Positions 49,930 through 62,600 of a stretch of DNA of 64,000 nucleotides are shown piece by piece. The stretch covers positions 25,767 through 89,766 of the forward strand of contig RCAB01000257.1 of the NCBI GenBank assembly GCA_003640385.1. Reading direction: 5' to 3'. Every line of letters begins with the position of its first letter. Position 1 is the first letter of the stretch. This DNA comes from Setaria digitata (lineage: Eukaryota; Nematoda; Chromadorea; Rhabditida; Setariidae). The notes beneath the pieces were generated by a model that saw only the letters and a program-made list of their open reading frames with translations, was not told where the DNA came from and did not search any database. Position numbers and translations under genes: made by a program.

Positions 49930-51521
49930 ATAAGTCCGTGTTCTTTTAAGATCACCAGTATTCCCTTCGAAGAAGCCAATTAAATCTCTCTGTTATTCTG
50001 ACGATATCGCCGTATCAGTAGATATCATCATTTGCTTACATAATGAATGATATATTCCACTTATCACTTGAAAGTTTCAAGCCTTCTCTTCAAAATTCAG
50101 GAAGCACCTCTTCCCACATATTTCTAGAATTTTCCCAGCAAAAACATACACTGTTCTTAACTTGTAGCGACAAATAATCTTATAGAATTACAACTTTCCA
50201 CAGATCGGAAGTTTTTAGTTTCATTCAGATAATGTGTGCTGTAACCCTCTAGTAATGTGCTGTAACCTTTCAGCCGTCAGAATCCTTCCCGTGATATCAG
50301 CTAGCTGCTGACCGGTCTGATTCCGCGCTTTCCCAGTCATTTTCCCCCTTCGTCAAAGTATCGTCATTTGTTCTTTATTTATTCAATGAATCGATGTATG
50401 GAAATTGAAAATTGCTTTACAAAAGACATTAGTTATCAGATTATCACTTTACCATATCATTTCCTCTACTCAGCTATCTGCTACTCGTCTGCAATATATT
50501 AAAGGCTTACCAACTGATTCATTTATTTTTGTCAGCAAAACTTATAGAAACGGAATGTGATATATGAATACAACCGGAATGTGACTGCGTTATGAATATG
50601 AAATTGAAAATTTGTCTTTCACAAATCCGAGGCATCAAGAGAGAAATAAATTTAAAATTTGTGGAAAAATAAGTGAAAATTTGATACATTTCAGATGAAA
50701 AATTGTTCGCAACATTTCAGCTTGCCACTCCTTCATAATCAATTTAATTGGAAAAGTAATGAAATATTTTTGAAGAAATTCTTAGCACACAAAAACTTCA
50801 GTTGCGAATTCAAAAGTAATTTCATTTATTTGTGAGTTAAAAAGTGCTTTTAGCAATGAAATACACCAATTTACACTTTTCCATATTTAATTCATTTTTC
50901 AATTTGCTTTGTTTACGATCTCGTTGAATTTCAATTTCTCTTTACAATATTTCGTCGTTAAGCAAAATTTCTTACTCTCCTTTAATAATTAACAATAATC
51001 GATGTGTCCTCTTTAAAAGAACTTTCAAAAAAAAAAAAAAAAGGAAAAGAAAAGGAAAAAAAATTTGAAATCAGCAATGAAAATGGAGGTGAAAAAATTT
51101 AATCTATATATAAAATGATTCATCAATTTCATAAACATACGCTTTTTTCTCAGTCCATTTATTTATGTGCTCCATTATTGTCAACATACCTGTTTTTATT
51201 TAAAAAAAAAATTTCAAAATCCTTAAATATTTTTCTAAAAGATAGATATGCATTAGTATAGTGATGATAATGATAACATTAATATGAGAAAATGCGAGAC
51301 ATATTTAAGATTAAAGAAATTTTCTGTGCAAAATAACAATGATGTGAGCATAAATGGAAAATGTGAAATTATTTATCCCCAGTGCTTCTCATACTGTTAA
51401 AGCTTGCATTTCACTATTTGATGGAGTCTTATAGTTTTCAATATTCATTTTCATTTTAATGAAAAAATAAAATAAAATATTCAAGTAATTAGGAAAAAAG
51501 TATTAGAAATGTTTATTGTAG

Positions 51522-51614
51522 ATGAAAGATGAAGTGGCAGCAACGATCGAACTTGCTGATTTCTATGCTGATTGGCTCGTTGGCAGCAAAGCCAAGGCCA
51601 AAATTTTCAATTAA
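51522..51614 (+). CDS. Candidate small ORF (30 residues) or orphan exon
   Basis: TTTATTGTAG ends at 51521 and is followed at once by ATG, opening a 30-codon frame, MKDEVAATIELADFYADWLV then 10 more residues, ending at TAA 51612-51614. The composition is mixed and protein-like, unlike the lysine/isoleucine/phenylalanine translations of the surrounding AT-rich DNA. A splice acceptor abutting an ATG is what an SL trans-spliced message can look like in nematodes. I do not recognise the peptide, and no partner exon was found. It may be a real micropeptide, an exon of an unmodelled gene, or chance. Confidence 0.3.
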   Translation: MKDEVAATIELADFYADWLVGSKAKAKIFN

Positions 51615-53546
51615 TTAAACATTCTAATTGACTGACTGATGGAATTCAAATTACGATCAAAAAATGAATATTTTCGTGAAATTACTTGCTCCACTATTTC
51701 ATTTCATCACAAAATGCAAAATTTATGAAACAGTTATTCGAAGTGTTCTTTCCTTGAGTAATTTAAGCAACAAAAAAATGAAATGTGCAATTTCCAAAGG
51801 TGCTACTGGATGAAATTAGTCCAGTAATACATCTTTGTTTTAGGAGTCTTGATAGGACCATAATATGAGACTTGTTTATTTGTTCGTGAACTGTGCCGTG
51901 AGATTTTCGAACTGAGTGGACCGAGTGGACATGTAGTTTGAGGTCATCTTTCTTACAATCAAAAGTTTTTTTTAAATTCGGTATAACAAGGTGGTAATAT
52001 GTCAGTTCCTCTCAGTCTGTGGCTTTTATGCTTTAGTTCTGATTTAAACAAAGTTCAATCCAACATTTGCATCTAATAAGTTTTTCGAAACTTTCAGCAT
52101 AAATTAACTGTTATTCGAAGTGAAGAATTTGCGACGAATTTACTTTCAACTTATTCGTTTCGCATTATTTCTATACAATAAGCTATTACCAACTTGATAC
52201 TGTGTCTTGAGCTAACATATCGATAAGGTGGAAGGAATATATGATAGTGAGATATGAACACGAATATGACAGATCATCATTTTTCTGGCCAACAAGCCCA
52301 AAAGGCATGTGATTGCAAATATCCATAAATTATCTGTTGATGAGCATTGGCACTGCTTTTCTTCCTTTTTTTATGGAAATGTTTTTACAAGCAATCGTGA
52401 TTTGTGACTGATAATAAGAAACACTGTTTCCATCAAAATGTAGAATGCTTGTTAGAACTGTGAACGATTCTCGAGTGAGCGTTACTGATCAGCAGTAAGC
52501 AGCGCAGTTGATACAAACATTGCAAGTGTTACATGGCTTGCCTTATCCTAATCAATTCTGATATCACTTGCATGTACGCGCACTGATCAAGATTAGTTGC
52601 AGTAAGCAAGCTCATGATGCTGCTAATCAGTGATATTTATATCCGAAATTTCCGTTTTGTGCTGAATTATCTACTGATCACCAATGTTGCTGTGTTAAAA
52701 TGCTTTTTCTATTTGTGAACAAAAAATAGCATCTGTACTTTCTTTTAAATTGTAGCATCACGTAGATTTGCATTATCAGCTTGCTTGCTGTTAGCAAAGT
52801 TGATCATGAAATGCAATTTATTTAAGTGATAAAAATAATTTTGCAGTATTGCTTTCAACAGAAAAGGATTCAACAAAAATACACAACGAAATATAAAAGG
52901 AAACAGATTTTTCCAGGATTTATTTTCAGTTAAAAGGGAACATTTTCCCAACGGCAATTTAAATGAAATGTTCACTCGCCGGTAAGCTTATTTTATCAGA
53001 GATTAAGTTTTACACTGAGATGGTGATTTGTGTGTCATGATAACATGTCAAGAGAAATTGATGCAGACTAATTTGAAGCCTTATTATCACTTACCTCCTC
53101 AATTCTTAGTTTTATTTGTCAGAGTACACTTAAGACTACTCATTAGTTTTATTAGCATGTGGACTTAGCATTAGAGCCTTATCCTATGCAAATTTAGACC
53201 AGTGGTAATGGTTGATTCCTCCCTAATTTCTGGGATGAAAGATTTATAAAAAGTGACAAAGCATTTGGTTTAAATGAAATCTTATTGAACTTAAAATATG
53301 AAAACTGTAGAACAATATATTAATATTTGAGGTGTCAAAAATATTCAGAATTAACAAAGTACCTCCATTGTAACAAAATACTAAACTCAAGAAGTATGTA
53401 CGCTATCTGATAGCTTAGAGCTAATGGAAACTTAAAATGTAACATTTTTTTTATCTTTGGCAAAGTTATCACAATATTCTTATAAGATTTAGTAAAAAAA
53501 AAAAAATGTTAATAGTTTTAGAAGTGTTGCAAAAATGATATAAACT

Positions 53547-53552
53547 TTTATT
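53547..53552 (-). terminator. Candidate polyadenylation signal of the BCAR3/NSP gene
   Basis: TTTATT on the plus strand, AATAAA on the gene strand, about 100 bases downstream of the stop at 53652. The distance suits a short nematode 3' UTR. Motif only. Confidence 0.5.
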
Positions 53553-53651
53553 GGCAGCCTTCTGATCTTCCTTTTCTCAGATATGTTTGGCTATTTCGCA
53601 TTTTTTTTCTTTTTGAAGTTCACAAAAAACTTGTGATATACGTAGAATGAA

Positions 53652-56600
53652 TCAACTACTCAAACTGCAACGTTTTTGCAAAGTATTGGCCATTGCGGCA
53701 AGCTTAATGTATCGTTTTTCGGTATCCATTGAATAATCTTTAGAACCAAATAACAATTTCAGACTGAATTCTGTGCTCAGAAAGTTATCACTATGAGATA
53801 TCGTTTCGCTGTATAGTTTCAAATGGACAGGTTCTTTGACCCAATTCCGACCTTGTTGAAGCCATTTCCATAAATCATCTAAAATATGTCCAAAAGTTAG
53901 CTATCATATCATTTTCAATCGATCCCTTGTACTTTACGAATTATCCACAGAATGCTATTTGTTAAAAATCCTGGCTCATTTGTGTACCTAGATGTGCAAG
54001 AGGAAAAAACTTACCCAGTTCAGTTGCCCAATCATTGTTGCAGGAAGGATTATTTGAGAGAATCTTAATGACTGGTTGCATAAATGGTATATTCATTTTT
54101 GGACTATTCTCCGGTAATGGTTCACCACGTTGCAATTTACCTGCCAGTACTTCAAGTTCACGCTGCATCTTCCACAAGCACTCATCGGTAGGAGTGCATT
54201 TCACCTGTATAATACGTTGCAAACTACACCGGTAGGGTAAGTTCAATGGAAATTTGAAGATCATGTAAGGGAGAAAGCACTGGAAAGACTTGAGCATGAT
54301 GAAACATTCTTACTATTTCCCCTGTACTTTCATTTATCTGCTGAAGTTGTGCAATTGTTTTACAATCTCAAAAGAGCTGAAATGACGAAGTAATTGCCAC
54401 CTGTTCTTAATGCTCCAAGATGAAAATTTCGTGGAAGAAATGTAACTGCAGTTTACTAGTAAAATAATTACTGTTTCGGCAGGTCCCAAATTTTCGTCTA
54501 TTTTAAGTGAAATTGTTAAATTCGTTGTAATCTAACTGATAAATATGTAAAAAGTTAATTATGCGAATTTATTACNTAAATTCGTTGTAATCTAACTGAT
54601 AAATATGTAAAAAGTTAATTATGCGAATTTATTACATCTAATACTAGTAAACTTTTAGAGCGTAGTTTACATAGTGAAGTAGTCTATAATGATGATTTGT
54701 AACAGTTTCAGTAATGGAAATCTTGCTCTCATAACTTCATGGACCGGTAATAAATCTCATCTGACACGGATATTAGGATCTTTATTCCCCTTTTCTTTTG
54801 ACTGCTGATGTCTTGCGACGGTTAGAAATTATCTTCAGCTGTAACCGACAAAGCAATATAAGCGATGAAATTGGGAAAATTTCAAATTTTAAAAGTTCTA
54901 ATCTGCAAATTGACCAGAAAAACTTACGAGATCTGAGCACAATGCATCGATAAGGGTAAGAAAGGAAAATGCATTACCAAACTGATAAAATAAGGCCCAA
55001 GCGATGCGTATCCAAGTACCATAAACGACGCAACGCTGAGTACGTTGCGTCTGATGCAGTATGGACAGAACACATAAATAATACAACGAACGACTTCTAA
55101 AACAGTAAAGGAAAGTTAAAATTTTATAGATCAAGTAGACATTTATTGATAGTAATAGCGACAAGGATAGTAGTACTAATAAATAAACAAGATAGAAGCA
55201 ATCAAATGGCTTCTGATATTTCATTTTTCTTTCTAATATTAAAATACTCGAATTACTTAACCTTTCCAGGAGATCATTCCGAACATTTTCTCCGTGTGGC
55301 AGTAAAACAAGCGATAAGCCATTTATTCGTTCGCATTTTGCTACATCCTACGGAAAGCAAAAATCAAGTGAAAAAACTCTTTTCACTTCTACTGTCGCCA
55401 AGTTATTTATTGTGAGTGTCGAATAGAAAGAAACTGAGTGAGGTCAGGTGGGCTTTCAAAAGTATTTACATGGAGAAAGAATATGCGACAGAGGAAACAG
55501 TTTGCTTATCGTGTAAGTATTATTGTTACCTAGTTTGAACTAGTCTTATGCAGTCATCTAATTTTTCGCACATGGTCTTTTTCTAGTAGTTAGACACCAA
55601 GCAGTTTCTTTTTTTCCTGTTAGAGACATTTAATTAGCAGTTATCAATCGAAGTAGTATACCTGTAAATTTTGTTCAAGCCTTAACAATCGACAATCTTC
55701 GACAGTAATCAGTCCAGCACAACTTTCTGGTTTTTTCGCTAGTAATAACTCCCTAAAACGTGAAAATAAGAAACTTTTAATCATACAAGCTTTTTAATCT
55801 ACCAGCCATTGAATGCTTGCAGAGAAGAAAAGCTTTTCAAGAGTTACAAACGAAAAGTTCCATCTGAGAAATATTTGTTAGATCGAAGAACTACTAGAAA
55901 CAACCTAGATATCAGTTAGACTACCTAAACTTCTCTAGTAGCCGTTGCATTTGTGGCTTATTGCTCGGTTCAATAAACGGTGATCGGTAATTGAGCAAAT
56001 CGATAACCGTATTTGTGACGGCAGTTGTAGAAGGTCTTGGCTGATCATAGTCAGAATTGTCCACTACGCAACCACTATCCCGAATTGGAAATGAAACTTT
56101 TCGTTCTGGAAGTGCTGGAAATGAGCTGCTCCGTGGTATACGCCAGTGCAGTTTACTGATATCAATGCAAGATGCAGAAGTTGTTGGGCTCAACAAGACA
56201 GGACCTGAGGCTATCAGATCGTTGTCGGTTGAATTTAACGAGACTACGGGTAGTTTGTTACTTAACGAACTAGTTGAGGTTGAAATATCATCCATAACTT
56301 CATGCTTCTGGACAGTTGAAATTTCTTTGGCAGTAGCAATTGTTGCTTCTTCCATAGCGTCATAATCCATTTCGGAGTACTAAAAATTAGCAAAAAATCA
56401 ATATTAGCGAAGCAAAAATTACAACTTCGAAGATCCTTCGAAAGGATAGTTCCCTTTTTGAAATTTAAGATTTAAATTCAAGATAAGAAAGATTACTTAT
56501 CTTTCGAAAAAATCATTTAAGGAGAAAGTACACTGTATTTTACTTCATCTTCGTCATTGTGAACTGGCGATTGCAGTGGCCTTGGCAAAGGACGACTGAG

Positions 56601-59600
56601 CAGATCCGATAAGGATAGGTGCGCTTTCCCGTCAGGTGCTACCGGTGAAGTGGATGAAGGCACTTGCGGCGTTGGCGTTCTTCTTAGTTGTAACTGTTTC
56701 CGTGTTTCATTTAATAGCACCTTCTGGCTTAAAGATAGCTCTTGATCTGAAACTTCTCTCTTGAGCGAAGATTAAGTTTTGTTAACTTCAATCATTATTC
56801 ACTGATAATCACTGATTCTCAATCATGTTGGCTTAATAATTTATATACAAAAGGTATTTATTTATTTATAAATTAGAAGATAACAGCAAATTGAAGCAAT
56901 TTTCAACAGTTCACGTTAAAATTGCTTCTTTTAACAAATTTAGCACAAATATGACGCAAAATTATGCAAAAATTGCAAAATGAATATAAAGCTTACTAAA
57001 TTTAAATAGATTTGGTCGAATGATTCTCATGTAATTTTGTTCAATTTCAGGCTTCAACTTCAAACCGTCAGCGGTGGAAGTGGCTGTATTAGGTACTGGA
57101 TTCTTTATAATACAACCACTATTCCGAGTGATTGGTTTCTGATGTGCTTGATAAAATGTTATCAGATCTGATACATTTTCAAACTGTTCTTCTTCGAACT
57201 GCAAATGCCATTATTTTGGAACTCAGTGACAACTACTGAGGTCAATTAAAACAACCACCAACGTTGTTCTTAATTACCTTGCAGCATTTCAGTTCATTTA
57301 TCAGAAAGTCAACTTTATTATTGCTTCCTTAGTTACCTAAACATATAAGACTAATTGTTAAGTTTCACTTTTGCTACGAGCACTCTTTTCATAAGTACTA
57401 GTTTAGAGCAACAACTTTTATCTTATAATAAGAAATTTGCAATCTAAGTCATTTACACTCAAAAAAAAATCATCCAAATTTGATGGACATTACTACTTGT
57501 AATTATAATGACTGTAATTGCAACAGAGAATAGTTACCACAAATGAGAAGTGCTAGGCCTAATCTAAGTCTGGATGACGAATTACTGATGATAAATGCTC
57601 CTCTCACTTGGCATTCAATCGTTAGCAAAGGATTTGAAAATGATGTTAATTAACTGAGTTTCACTGAATGCTTCTATCATAATCAGTGCTGAATAGATAG
57701 AGCTAATCGTAGATAGTTGCTTATTTTAATAAATTTGCAAATCCAGAATATTTTGATGTTCAAAGAAGTGGTGAAATGCTGGAAATGTAGCTAGACTAAA
57801 ATCATCATAAACAATATCACGACTTTTACATGAAGCAAAAGTGTGCGAAAAGTGCTAAATCCAAAATTAAATTTAAAACAAATTTTAAATTTCTATGAAA
57901 ACCTGAAAGAAGAAACCACTTGCGCTCAAAGATGACGGATCCTTGTTAATCTGAAAATGTACAGCTCGACCATTCCAGAATACCGTCAAAACAAAGTCAC
58001 CTTTAAATGATATACTGTCGCGAACCTGTAATGAGACAAAAGCGTTGGATTACATTTACCTACAAATTTGCCATTAGTATATTTGACACTCCGCAAAATG
58101 GATTATAGTTTCAAGAATTGTAATATTATTGGTTAAAACGTGTAATGCTACTGTCAACAATTTCGACAAGGCAAAATATGCCTTTGTTTTTATCAATGTT
58201 TAAATTTTATGAATCGAAATTGAAAGGAATAAACAAAGTTAAAAACAATAAACTATTCTCGATTCCTTATAAATGCTTAAAATCAATTAAGCTCCCCGTG
58301 AATAGAATGCATATACTAAATTTTATAGAAATTCAAACTATAATTTAAAGTTATTTTCTAAAATTTCATGTATTTAGGTAATAGTAGGCTAGATTATACT
58401 GTAAACATTAACTTCCTTTCAGTTCTAGATCTATACTGATTTACGTTTCTTGTCTTCTTAATACATGTCCGTTCCTGTGTTGGACAACTTGGCAAGCACA
58501 CTGAAGAGTAATTCAGGATATTGCGTTATTGCAATAATTAACTAATTCATTTAATCGGTAGTGAGGAAAGTAGTCTCCTTATTTGTGAACTTTTTGTCAA
58601 AGTTAAATTGCTCGAGCCTATGTCCGAAATCAACGTATATTACTAATTAAGACATATATTGCAGTACATTGAAGTGCCCTTATTAATTAGCTAATTTGAG
58701 CAGATCGATAATTGCAAATTGAATAAGTAGCAATTGTAAATGAGCAATTAAGGATGAAGAAAAAGTTACTAAGAAATCTCCCTCTGATCGAACAAGACAT
58801 TCGGCTCGCAGTCTTGTCAGTAATCCGTGATACCAGCATTCTAAACGTAGAATAGTTTCTTGCGATGGACGCGGTATGTCGTACGGTGGCATAGCTATTG
58901 TTAGCAGTGACATTTGCCTAGAAAAAGAAAGTAATAAACACTAATTTTCATCGAAACAATGCAAAATTCACATTCAACTTGCATTGAAAGTGATATTTTT
59001 CCTCCATAATTAAGGTACTACGTATTAAATAGCTAATTTGAAAAGGTTGATAAATAAACTGCTGGAGTTGAAAGTTGAAAAAAAGCCAATAAAGTCAATG
59101 GATGATGATTTTACACAGCGTCTGGAAATTTTTGAACTGTTTGTTGTAGGCAAAAGATTCTCTGCGATAAGTTGGAAGCAATGAGATTTTTTTCTAAGAA
59201 AGAGATAAGTTTCGCTGGTAAACAGTGATAAGTGATAAAATCAGAAAACACTATTTTAGACTCTTGAATAAGTCACCTTTTGATTATCAGAATAAAATCG
59301 ATGATAAGAAAAGTGGAAAGACTTCGTTATCAGTTAGACGATGAAGATGTGAACGAGGTTTGAGGTTTGTTTTAATCAGTAACAAATGAAAAAAAAATGA
59401 CGCATATGAAACACTGTCTGTTCAAGGATGACTACTCTTATCAGAATTTTGATTGATATGCTCATCGAAAATTCAGAACATTCCTGAAAATACTAAGTAG
59501 AATTTGAGAATTTAAACCAAAGTGAAATTTAAAAATTCAGATTTCTATATGATAAGCATTTACGATTGGATCCTTAATTGCCTTTGAATCATTCGCTACT

Positions 59601-62600
59601 AATATTTATAAATTTTGCTTGTTAAACGAAGGGTAAATCGAATTTGACGAGTCTATTAAATTGCAATTTTAGAATCTTATTTTCTTGGTTCATGAAATCA
59701 GATAAAAGGATTCTCGTGCTAATTAAGACTACTGATACTTCAAAGTGTTACCACCTTGCTATGAATAATAAGAGAAATTTCAAATTATCAGTCTGACAGT
59801 TTTCATCGTAGTAATGAAGAAAAATTGGAGAAGAAATAACTTGAAGATATTTGCATAAGTTAATTGTTACTTGAAGGTACGAATTTCTCAAAACATAATA
59901 TGTAATTAATTACTTTTGTTCCAGATGAAAGAAAATAGTACCTAGTATACGACAATCAAAATTTTACTTTTAAAATTCAGACCGACCTCTTTCAAACTTC
60001 AGAGAGGCAATTCAGGCGAAAAATCTTTTGATCCGACTTCTGATCATTTCTCAAAATAGAAGCAACCTGAAGCTATTTTGAGTAGGAAAGAATCATTCCA
60101 AATGTATAACTGATTCACTTTATTCCGGCATTCCTTCCACACTTGTCTGTTTTTGGAGGAGAAAAATCAGTACAAAACCAAAGAAAGCTAAATAGCATCT
60201 TGACTGTTCAGAACATCAAGCTAAGCTATATTCACTTTCCTTCTAGTAGGAACGATTATCATAACTTAGTACTGGACAGTTGTTTAATTTTGACTAGATC
60301 TTTCTTTCCGCTTTCTCTAGCTTATTTACTAAGCTGAGTAAAGCAAGAACAATGTCTGATCGAAAGTCTGAATCATTCCATGTTCCATTTTAAGTGATAA
60401 CTTTTTGGAATGGATGAATCACTTCAGAATCATACGATTTTTTGATTATCAGCAGTGGATAACAGGTACCTGACACGTACCTGATACTGCACCTTGATGC
60501 TCCTTTCAACAACGAAAATTGTATGAATTTCTTATCACAAGTTTCAGCAGCTACTGATAGTGAAGGATGTTAAAAGCTTTGTGATGATAATTACATCCTT
60601 CTTATTTATTAGTAGCTGCTGAAGTTTTCAAAGAAATGCCGCTACTCTTAATAACAGGTGGAAAGGTAAAAGTTTTACAACTTAGTAGTAAAAAAGACAA
60701 ATTATTAATAGCAAATTTTCATCCGAAATGATTGCATTACAGAAATATGAGTAATAAGTGCGTATTCATCACGTAGCTACGTGAGCTTTACGTAAGACAT
60801 GGTTGATATCTATTACTATAATGCTGAAGAGATTAGAACTAGCAAGTTGCGGTACAATGAGTACTTAAACAAAGTTAAGAAGAACTGAGAGAAGATCAAA
60901 AGGTAAAACGATAAAATGAGCTAGTTTAAAACATTACGAGTATCATTTTGCATAATGAAAATTCGAAAAGACTGAGATGCGCTAAGAAATAACCTTGAAT
61001 AATTAATTAGTAAGGACAGGTATGAATGGAAGGACATATTTTGCATCGATAGCATTTATTTATTTTTGCGGTGTCTGAAAATGGGAATGGTGAGGACGTT
61101 CGTTCCAATGCTTCCTGATAAAAGAGAGAGAGAGGGAGAGGAGAGAGAGAGGAGAGAAGAGAGAGGAAGGAGAGAGTGGGAGACTTTCTGATTAAATAGT
61201 ACGAAATGAAGAATGAAGGTTTTTTGACATTCCAAGCAAGTTTCTATACTACAAATTCCATCACATTTTGGTTCCTGAAAAATCATAGGATAAGATGGTA
61301 AATTCGGTTGAATTTGGTTAAATCTGGATTCAACACTTTTCCGCCTTTCTGTATGCTTGAGAAAACAGCTACTAAAAAACTATTGTTCTTTTAATACGAA
61401 ATCTTCCATTGGAGGTTACAGTTTTTTTCTTTAGGAAATTAGAGAAATGATTTGAAAAGTGATTGGAATTACTGAAATTATCGACATACAATCCCAACAA
61501 CAACCGAATGCTGTTGTATTGTATAAAGTACAAATATTTCGTCACTCGCTCGAGATCACTCTTTTCCCATAAATATTATGTGGGTATGGATCAGGGAAGT
61601 GATTTAGGAAGGATCAAATATCAGGCAATTTGCATTAATTAGATTCAGATGAGTGGATATTTTGAAGGATCCATCCGGAATCAGCAATTATTTCATTTCA
61701 TAGAGGTAAGCAGGAAGTATAAATCTATAGGATATCTAGACTGAATCGCCGTATTCTCAATCACAAATGTTCTGTTTTGAAAGTAGCAATGAGCAAAAAA
61801 AGAAAAGAATGAAAAATATTTATAAGAAATGAAGAATGCTAACATTGTCTAACACCAACGTTTTCTGCTGCTTCCTTCGAAGGAGCACTACTTTCCACAT
61901 ATAGTCTAATCAGTTTTACATCTGTTTGACGATATCAGCTTATCAGTAAAAATCTAAAAGATAGCTGAGAAATATTCAATAAATGATGAGCGTAAAATAA
62001 AGGATATATTGAAAAAATATCGACAAAAAAAGCAGCCCATCTGTATGAATCGCATATTGCCATTACAAATGTATTTTATCATCATCACAATCAAAACTTT
62101 TATGGCCTTTTTTCATTATTTCGCAAAAAGCTGATCGAAAGGCTAAATAATTTTTATAAATGGAAAAAAAACTGAATGTAAGGGGAATGAAGAAAATGGA
62201 AATTTCAAAAAAATTTACTTTAGTTTCAATGTTTTCTGCGGTGAGCACACAATGACGGAAGAGAGAAACCGAAAGAGTCTGATGGAACAGAATGATTGAG
62301 CACTGTAGAAGAATGCATGAACGGAAAACTGAAATCGTTGATGTAAGGTAAGAAGATAACTTCTACTTGTTAGTTCCATTTCACTTCATTTTTTTTAGCG
62401 CAAATTTTTAAGTCGTCTCTAACTGCAACACTCGATTTTTTCTCCAACATTCTCTTAATTCCGCATGAGTACTTCTTGTTTAGATTCATTGCAGAGATGC
62501 TTCTAAGCTGAATCGTATCAATTCAATGCAACGTACGTGATTCTGCAACATGGCGAATCTATAATTGCGCTCTATCTAATAGAACAATCAAGATTACCAA

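Larger units (their letters stand above)
46644..53651. other. 7 kb intergenic region between the NPC1 and BCAR3/NSP genes
   Basis: No recognised protein-coding gene. Notable contents: a 40-42 base minisatellite (47395-47530), a GC-richer island (48480-48960), an assembly gap (49807-49929), a 19-base repeat on both sides of the gap, and a small plus-strand ORF (51522-51614). It includes the presumed NPC1 promoter on the left and the BCAR3/NSP 3' flank on the right. The remainder is AT-rich. Confidence 0.65.
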
